NCBI GenBank assembly: GCA_024180945.1 | Contig: JAKSGN010000006.1 | Location: forward strand, 2,108,001 to 2,172,000 | Direction: 5' to 3' | DNA length: 64,000 nucleotides | From: Macrophomina tecta | Taxonomy: Eukaryota; Ascomycota; Dothideomycetes; Botryosphaeriales; Botryosphaeriaceae | Part shown: positions 57,130 through 64,000 of the stretch, in pieces | How positions within the stretch are numbered: the first letter of the stretch is position 1 | Layout: every line of letters begins with the position of its first letter | The notes under the pieces: model-generated | What the model saw: only the letters and a program-made list of their open reading frames with translations | Database searches by the model: none | Told to the model about the DNA's origin: nothing | Position numbers and translations under genes: made by a program

Positions 57130-60073
57130 ATGTCCGTCATCTACAAGGAAACAACGCGCGAGCGCGACTGGGATGTCCAGTCGCACGCCTCGCGCAAGGC
57201 CCCCTCCTCTGTTGTCCGCCGCTACCGAGTTTCTGACGACAAGCCCTACGGCGACGAGCACTATGAGGAGACGCGCATTGTCACCCGGGAGCGCGAGCCC
57301 GAGGCGCCTGTGGTACGACAGCGATATGTGGTCGACCGAGACGATGACCGCGATTCTGGCCGTGATGTCCGTGAATACCGCTACATCGAGCGCGAGGTTG
57401 AACGCTCCGCGTCCCCCCGCCATGACGTGCATGAATATCGCATACAACGCGACGTCATCGAGCGCTCTCCATCGCCCCCGCGTGTGCGTCAGTACACCAT
57501 TGAACGCGAAATCGAAGAGGAGCCAAAGGAGCCGTACGCACTGGAAAAGTATTCCAAGTCCACTGAGTTCTTCTCTCGTCCGGACCCTCCGCCGCAACCC
57601 ATCGTCATCAGGCAGTCCAACCCGCAACCCATTATCGTCCAAGAAGCTCCTATAAGGCAGCAGATCATCCTGAGACGGGAGGAGCCACAGTACGAAATCA
57701 TCGAAAGGTCCGAGGTGGACGACCGCCAAGTCGCCAAACGTCCAGACCCTCGGGATGACGAGTATTATTACGAACGACGGGTTCGCGAAGTCGACCACGG
57801 CCGCGGTTGGGAAGAAGATGACTACTACGAGCGCGGCCGGGCACGGCATGCTGAGCATGATTGGCACAGTGATGATGAGTACGAATACATCAGGCGAAGC
57901 CGGGATGACGAGTTCCGCGAGCACAGCCCACATCACCGCCGGCATATTGCAGAGGGTATCGTTGCAGGAGTTGGCGCAGCTCAGCTGATCCGACATCACC
58001 GCAAGAAGCAAGGCGACGATCCAGGACACGGCGTTCGGCAGACTTTAGGCTACGGTGCTCTAGGGGCTGTTGGTGCTGAAGCCTTATCCCGAGCTCGAAG
58101 AGAGTTTAAGTCGCGTTCCGGATCTGAAGAGCGTCATCACCATCACCATCATCACCACAAGCGTGGTAGGTCTCATTCGAAGGGCCGTAAGGTGGCTGGA
58201 GTGGCTGCTCTTGCCGCTGTTGGCGCCCTTGCGTATGCTGCCGGCCGTGGTCAAAAGGCCAATACCACCGTGATCGAACGGCGAAGCCGGTCCAGAAGGA
58301 GGCGTCACTCGGTTAGCGGAGCCAGTGGAGATGAATACAGTCCATCTCCTTCACGCTCCCGGTCGAGGAGCAAACATCGCGATCCAGAGCATAGAAACCG
58401 GCGTATAGCTCAAGCTGGACTTGCTAGCGCCGCTGTAGCCGGCTTGGTTGAACGAGCTCGTAGCAGGTCTCGCAGCAAACGTGGCAAGAAGTCTCGAAGC
58501 CGTAGTCGTATTCGGACGGGGATTCCTGTTGCTGCTGCCGGCCTCGGTGGGGCAGCACTGGCTGGTCTCTATGAGAAGAACGCAGCCAAGAAAGAAGATA
58601 AGGAAGAACGCAAATCACGGTCAAGGTCAAGGTCTAGGTCCAGGTCGGTACCCTCAGGATCTCGGCGGGCATCCGCAAGTGACCCAGCTCTTGTAGTATA
58701 CGGTGGTGATCCTATTTACGTTGAGCCGACTGCAAGCGCACGTCGCCGCCGTTCTGGCAGCTTTGGATACGATGCTGAGGACCCGGCTGACTATCGGGGT
58801 AGGCGCGGTCCCGAAGATTCTGATTCTGAATCTGGCGGACGGAGGCGTCGACACCGTTCTAGTCGCAGCCGGAGCAGGAGTCGTTCCAGGGCCGTCGCCG
58901 AAGCAGCAGCACTGGCTGGTGTAGCTGGCGTGGCAGCTCATGAAGCGGCGAAAAGACGTGAGCGCAAGAAAGCCGAAAAGAAGGAGAAGAAACGTAAGTT
59001 TCACTTCGATCTCTCAAGTGCAAGCCAAAGCTGACCGTTTTCAGGCGTGGAGGAGGAAAGGCCGTTCAGCGAAGATGGATACGGCTCGCCGCCCCCGCAA
59101 GGATACCCTCCGGAACCTTATCCACCAGGACCCTATCAGCCTGACAACGGGCGTTATTACCCAGAGAGCAACCAGTTCCCGCCGCCTCCCCAGGGATATG
59201 ATCCTGCAATGCAGCAGAATGTTTACGAGCCGGCGCATTACGGCGGTCCTGCCCCCTACAACCCAGCGGACTATGGACCCAACCCTGGTCCAACACAGCC
59301 AGCATATGCTCATCAGCAACAAGCGCCATATTTCCCTCCACCTCCCCGCGAACCACAGCAAGAGTACTACGATGATCGGGGCCACCACCACGGAGATGAC
59401 AATGTGAGTGCTCCGTCCGCTCCGTTCGCTTCCAAGCAACCCTATCCCGGTGGGTCCACCGTTCATTGATGCATTGAACTGCTGGACAGCCACGAATACA
59501 GAGGATACTAATACGCCTCCAGATAGTTTAAGGCCTGAGTCCGCACATGACCCATTATCGCATCATCAGCCGCCGAAGTCAGAGAAAACTGTTCAATTCG
59601 ATCTACCCACCCCCGTACCTTCACCAGAGTTGACGCGTGAACATTCCCGCAAAATCGATGACGATGAGGAATATGAGATGGTAAACCCGGACGACCAGTC
59701 TGGGGATCGGCGACGGAACAAGCCCCCACGCCCACGCCAGTACGATAACTACGATGGTCACGAAACCAACGATCACGATACTCATGAAGATCGCCGTCCG
59801 CGCTCTCATCGACAATCCCGCTCTCGTTCTCGCTCTAATTCTCGGAATCGATCCGATTCACCTTCTTCAATTTCATCTGGTGAGACCATTGAACTTCCAC
59901 CACGCTTCGATCCCAATGGTCGACCCGTTCCACAGCGAGAGGAAGATCCGCTTGTCAACAAAGTGGAAGATTTCCTTGCAGGACGCAACTCAGCAGGGAA
60001 GATATTCTTGAAAGTAACGGGCGATATTCTAGGTTCAGGAGGTGCAAGTGGGAGTCGCAGGGGAAGGAGATAG
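57130..60073 (+). CDS. DUF3824 Arg/Ser-rich, Pro/Tyr-rich protein
   Basis: Three exons (57130-58993, 59045-59449, 59523-60073) give 939 residues. The N-terminal 280 residues are charged with many Arg-Glu and Tyr repeats. The middle alternates Arg-Ser runs with short Ala/Gly-rich hydrophobic segments (HIAEGIVAGVGAAQLI, KVAGVAALAAVGALAYAA, IPVAAAGLGGAALAGLY, VAEAAALAGVAGVAAHEAA), with eight histidines near 336. The second exon is Pro/Tyr/Gln-rich (YPPEPYPPGPYQP), the DUF3824-like repeat, and the end holds further RS runs and VNKVEDFLAGRNSAGK. This composition fits a fungal family of unknown function. Intron 2 was placed with donor GTGGGT and a strong TACTAAT branch; an earlier GTGAGT donor cannot join in frame to a good acceptor. 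RS runs suggest phosphorylation or RNA binding; the hydrophobic repeats suggest membrane contact or self-association. Confidence 0.85.
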
Positions 60074-61499
60074 ACTGGCATGGTATGCTGGCGTCTGTCG
60101 ATGATTGATGGCGTTTTTTTTTTTTTTTTCTTACCTTATTCTGGACTTTTGAGAAATCAGCTTGGGGAAACGAAATGATACCTGGTATTTTTCCTTTTCT
60201 TTTTCTTGTCATGATAGACGCTCGATGATTGACGACGATTATTACGAGTTTCTTTACACTTTTTTTTCACACGAATAAACCTCAGTTGGCACCTGCTGTT
60301 GCACTCATGTCTATCCATCATTAATAACCCTCTTGCTTTATCAGAAAATATTCTCACGACGAGATTGATGTAGGCCTTGGCTATGTTTGGATTCTCTCTT
60401 CTTTGAAGTTCCAGCATCTCTTATGTCGTCCTGTAAATGCTTGATGCGGATATGAAAGCTGAAAGTAGTAATGATATCACGAAACATGATTTTGAGAACA
60501 GAATGCCATTTTCTGAACTCGGCACACTATATTGCTGCTGTTCTTAATGATGTAAACCGAATAGCTTCCATGCGAGAGAGGTTGAATTTGGCTTGCGAGC
60601 TTCAGTATCGGGGTGTAGGTCGTCAAGCATTCAGTTCGGGCGCAACTGTGGGCACTTCGCAACACGCTTTTATCGAGACGAATGCTTCGACTCAGGTACA
60701 GTAGCGGTAAGGTTCAGTTTATGTAGCTACCCTCACAAGAAAGTGAAGTTGAAGCACACAGTGTAGGTAAAAAAAAAAAAAAAGGGGGAAAAAAAAACCA
60801 AGCAATCTCCCATGGAATGATTACAAAGTAGTATGTGTGTGTGTGTGTGTGTGTGTGTCTTTGGGGTTTGGGTGGAGAAGTTGAAGCAGTTATTCAGGCG
60901 TTAAATTTTATCGCACTCGAGGATCGTTAGGTCCCGGGCGACCGCTTCAACTGCCCATGAGCTATTGAGGTTCCTGCTCCGGAGCGCTTTTTTTATGCAA
61001 CTATCGTTCGGTGGAGCATCCCATAAACTGAACCTTGGCCGGCACTGTACCATTATGGTCACATACTAAATCTCGAAGCGCCGACCATTGCACTTTGCAG
61101 GAGGGTCATATGATCTGCGCATTTTGACCCATTCTCTGTGATAATTTTGCGCTTTGTCTGACGAAAGACGATGCTACTGTCTACAAGACTTCAACGGCCG
61201 TGAAGTGCGTGAGGTATGAACATGAACCAGAAAGGACGAGATGTCGCGTGCAATTCTATATGCGATAAAACGGGGAAGAAAATAGTCCGCTAATGGGATG
61301 ATGCAATGCAGAGACAGCCTCTCCCTATCTTTCCAAGCCCTCCAGAAAATGCGTATCACGATACAAATACCGCCCATCCTTCATATTTTCGAACATGGCC
61401 ATGAAACAAAAAGGGTCTACGCCTTCACTTCCCAGATCCAAAAGTTACAGCGTCCTTTCATATGACCCCGGTCCACCTGATCTGGCCGTTTCTTTCCTT
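60074..61499. other. Convergent intergenic region with homopolymer runs and a GT repeat
   Basis: It lies between the DUF3824 and carnitine-carrier genes. A T run is near 60,115-60,130, an A run near 60,769-60,796 and a GT dinucleotide repeat of about 12 units at 60,834-60,858. No coding frame of interest is seen. Confidence 0.6.
60834..60858. repeat. GT dinucleotide microsatellite
   Basis: About twelve uninterrupted GT/TG units. It is expected to be variable between strains. Confidence 0.9.
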
Positions 61500-62697
61500 T
61501 CAGCCAAAAATCTTCGTCATCGCCTTCTGCGCCAATTCGACGCCCAAGAAAGTCGCCGCATTCGCTGGCACGGCTCTGGCCAGTGCTGGGCCCAAACCAG
61601 GGAAGAACGCCTTGAACCCGCCACGTGCATGGATCTCCCTGATGGTGCCCGCAATCGTCGGGTTGCCCTCCGCGCTCTGCAGCCTGCTCTTTATCGTATC
61701 AACTGGGAAGACGGGGATCCACATAGCCACACCAGCCGCACCACCGGCGGCCATGACGGCCGTCAGACTCAGCTCGCCGGGTGTGCCATCCGCGTTCTTG
61801 GGGGTCAGGCGGCGCTTGATGATCTCGTAGGTGGCGAAGTAGGCAGCGCTGCCCGGTCCGTCGCGGGCAAGGGTCATGGCGGAGCCGCGGAAGACGGAGC
61901 GGACGCCGCCCTCTTTGTAGAGTTGGCGAACGACGTCGAGGCCGCCGCTGTACTTTGGCTTCTCGCCGGGCGCGAGCTGCTTCTGACCCTGGATCTGGAG
62001 GAGCACCTTGACACGCTCGAAGGGCGCGGTAATGAGCGTCATGGGGATGGCGGAGAAGAAGCCGGCGGCGGAGGTCTGCGCGACGGAGAACTGGTTGTTG
62101 TGCACGGTGCTGACCGAGGAGACGAGTTGCTTGCCGACGTCGTAACCCCAGAAGGAGACGGCGACTGTGCGAGGAGCATGGGCGTTAGTCTGGGGCGTCC
62201 GTGGCGTTCACGGGACAGGAAGAGAACGTACACATGGGCGTCACGCCTACCAAGGGCGCTGATACACCGGCATAGAGGCCCTATAGGCGGTATGTCAGCA
62301 CGCAATTCTCCTGCAGGACAGCTGCATGTCCCCGTAACGCAACATTCCCCCACCACCATCCTCATACTCCGCCCAATATCCCCCTCGTATCCAGGACAAG
62401 ATCAAGCAAATGAAAAAGGAAAATACGGCCACTCACCCTAGCCAAGCCCTCCCTCGCAATGGTCCTTCTGACCACATCCATGGCGCCGCTGTACACGCCC
62501 TTCTCCGCAGTCTGCAACCGCACCTTGACCAAATCGAACGGGTGCCCGACAATGACAGCGCACACGCCGCCGACGCCGCCAGCCACGAGCGCGCGCAGCG
62601 ACTGCAGGCTCGACTTTGTCGCCTCGGCCACTTCCTCCTTCAGCTCCTCCTTGCTTGGGAGGTGCGCCTGCACCGAGGTCGTCTTCTCCGCGGGCAT
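61500..62697 (-). CDS. Mitochondrial carnitine/acylcarnitine carrier
   Basis: Three exons on the minus strand (62697-62437, 62280-62232, 62164-61500) give 324 residues. It exchanges acylcarnitine for carnitine across the inner mitochondrial membrane, linking fatty-acid activation to oxidation or acetyl-unit transfer. The three mitochondrial-carrier signatures are visible: PFDLVKVRLQ, PFERVKVLLQ and PVDTIKSRLQ, each at the end of an odd-numbered helix. GLYAGVSAPLVGVTPM in the second exon and FAVSFWGYDVGK in the third fit the carnitine-carrier branch (yeast Crc1, Aspergillus AcuH). Intron 1 (156 nt) and intron 2 (67 nt) have GTGAGT and GTACGT donors. The ATG before Pro-Ala-Glu-Lys-Thr is chosen; only GTG is available upstream in frame. 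Confidence 0.93.
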
Positions 62698-63763
62698 TGT
62701 GTGTATCTGCGAGAGCACCTGTTCGTCGCGTTTGTAGTATGTGCGTGAAAAGAGGTGCCGAAATTTCCTGTTCGCGGCTCGAAAGAGATGCGCGGCCGGT
62801 CAGAAGAGAGCCGGTAGAAAGCACGGCGCGTGTGACGGAGGAGAAGGTTGTTGCTCGCGAATCGGACGAAAGGCGCGAATCCCTCTTTCAGAAAAGGCGG
62901 AACGGGCTGGTGGTTGGCGACGAAAGTCTGGGCGCCGCGCACGGGAGAAGGAGGAGCAGGCGGAATACTACGTGTATTATCCCCCGCTTTGCAATGAGTC
63001 TTGGTGAAGGAGAAAGGCAGCCCGTTTCCGCAAGCTGAGAGAAGGGATGGGGAGCCGGCAGCGGGAAGAAAGCTACGTGGAGCAGAGGGGAAGCTTGAGC
63101 TTGGACGGGGCTGTGGGGAGCGGAAGGCAGAGAGAGGCCGCGGGGAAGGTCAGAGAGCAGGGAAAAGAGGCGGGGGGAGAAAAGAAGCGGATCAGGATAT
63201 TTGAGGCATGGCCCTCGATTCCCGGATCCAAAAAGTTGTTGCGGCTCCTTTCTCGACGGCTGCAGTCCCGTCTGGTCCAGGCTGAGGGCCGCGGGCATGT
63301 GAAAGATGCCGAGGCTCAAAGCACCGCCTTCAGCCGACCTGCCCGCCCTGCGACGTCATTGGGCCCCGGCCCTCCGCTGCTCTCTCCGCCGAGCCCTTGC
63401 CCAGCCCACATCCCACGCTGCAGAGCAAAAAAGCTACAGTCTTCTCCGGGCGAAAGCAACTATCCCAGCTGTGTCTACGGCCAAACGGCCCCGTTACCCA
63501 TTCCATTAAACCTGCTGCTCGAGGCGCCTCATTTGTCTATGTGTCTGCGTGTTACCTGCATGCTCCTTGACTGCCTTCTAATCCGTTATTCGTCCATCCA
63601 TTCACTCCCGCTGCTGTACGTACGTAGCCCGTAGCTACTACACGCCCCCACACAGCCCACGGGCTCCGTTCGTGCGCCCCGCTCCGCCTGCTCTCTGTGG
63701 GGCCCCAGCTCCATGCCGCTTTTCCGCTCCGCCTGACTCCTTGGCCCATTAAACGTAATGTCA
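62698..63763. other. Intergenic region
   Basis: It lies upstream of the carnitine-carrier gene and downstream of the gene at the window edge. It is purine-rich near 63,000-63,190 with open frames of Arg/Glu/Gly codons that lack domains. No gene is supportable. Confidence 0.5.
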
Positions 63764-64000
63764 TCAGATCAAATCCACCAGATCGTTGCTGCTCGATTTC
63801 TGCTGTTGTTGTGACAGTTGCTGTCCCGCAGGCGGAGGCTGGTTCCCTGCACCCAAGTCCAAACTTGCGAATCCGTTCATGAGATCGTTCGCTGCATTCA
63901 CCGGTGCCGGCGCTGCTCCTCCGCTGCCAAACAGGCCCATGAGATCGTCCATGTTGTTGGACGGTCCCAGTCCTGCCGAAGTCGGGGATGCCACCCGTTG
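63764..64000 (-). CDS. Partial gene, 3' end: probable AP-1 complex beta subunit (or other clathrin adaptor)
   Basis: Only the last 78 codons are inside the window; the frame is open to the edge. They encode a Gly/Pro/Gln-rich hinge with NNMDDLMGLFG, then DLMNGFASLDLG and a stop after SSSNDLVDLI. Acidic Leu/Phe clusters of this kind are typical of clathrin-adaptor hinge/tail regions, and fungal beta-adaptin tails of AP-1 end in a similar way. The globular trunk lies outside, so the assignment is tentative; another adaptor such as a GGA or epsin-like protein is possible. Confidence 0.55.
   Translation of the reverse strand, partial: QRVASPTSAGLGPSNNMDDLMGLFGSGGAAPAPVNAANDLMNGFASLDLGAGNQPPPAGQQLSQQQQKSSSNDLVDLI

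Noticed and set aside
59404..59469. GTGAGT as the second donor of the DUF3824 gene
   Set aside because: It leaves phase 0, and no good acceptor continues the downstream frame; the GTGGGT donor with the TACTAAT branch joins exactly.
1..64000. CRISPR array, transposon ends or RIP-mutated repeat
   Set aside because: No spaced direct repeats of CRISPR type, no transposase or reverse transcriptase motifs and no long C-to-T-degraded repeat were seen.

Overview
The window is nuclear DNA of a filamentous ascomycete (Pezizomycotina, probably Dothideomycetes-like). Genes are on both strands and are interrupted by short introns, mostly 50-140 nt, with GTAAGT/GTACGT-type donors, CTAA[C/T]-type branch sites and CAG/TAG acceptors. 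The gene content is typical of such fungi: a Ras-associating LRR adenylate cyclase, an NDR-type kinase paralogue, a DUF3824 RS-rich protein, a 2EXR/F-box-like protein and an Src1/Heh inner nuclear membrane protein. All gene models below were built by joining exons by hand. In every multi-exon model the exon sum is divisible by three and the joined protein is continuous across family motifs.

Layout: 1-3.0 kb GC-rich with no gene; 3.0-4.0 kb PhzF-like isomerase (+); 4.0-5.8 kb empty; 5.8-7.15 kb secreted Asn/Gln/Gly-rich protein (+); 7.2-9.2 kb empty; 9.2-11.9 kb MCM2 (-), divergent from 12.4-14.2 kb UBR7/Mlo2-like protein (+), sharing a promoter with G1/S-type boxes; 16.06-16.6 kb small one-TM protein (+); 18.05-25.0 kb adenylate cyclase (+); 26.7-28.6 kb acyl-CoA ligase (-), divergent from 29.0-30.0 kb 3-hydroxyacyl-CoA-dehydrogenase-like protein (+); 30.5-31.5 kb 2EXR-like protein (-), divergent from 32.6-33.7 kb inositol monophosphatase (+); 35.6-38.3 kb NDR-type kinase (-), divergent from 39.6-40.3 kb Yippee-domain protein (+); 41.5-43.1 kb nucleolar FKBP (-), divergent from 43.5-47.1 kb REV1 (+); 47.3-48.8 kb secreted MRJP/yellow-like protein (-); 49.5-50.5 kb ribosomal protein eL42 (-); 50.9-51.3 kb broken DUF1772 gene (-); 52.2-54.5 kb Src1/Man1-type membrane protein (-); 57.1-60.1 kb DUF3824 protein (+); 61.5-62.7 kb carnitine/acylcarnitine carrier (-); 63.8 kb to the edge, 3' end of a probable AP-1 beta adaptin gene (-).

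Most genes are housekeeping: replication licensing and lesion bypass, cAMP signalling, translation, nuclear envelope and mitochondrial fatty-acid transport. Divergent pairs are the main organising feature. The acyl-CoA ligase/dehydrogenase-like pair is the only neighbouring pair whose chemistry suggests one pathway. There is no biosynthetic gene cluster, transposon, tRNA, rRNA or CRISPR-like array that I can support. I do not see a clearly new multi-gene system. The best leads are single-locus oddities: the secreted protein with near-pure Asn tracts, an internally deleted DUF1772 gene, three ubiquitin-binding motifs in REV1, a GC-AG intron in eL42, an RS protein with repeated Ala/Gly helices, an orphan coding fragment near 34.4 kb and a 13-bp perfect inverted repeat near 30.1 kb.
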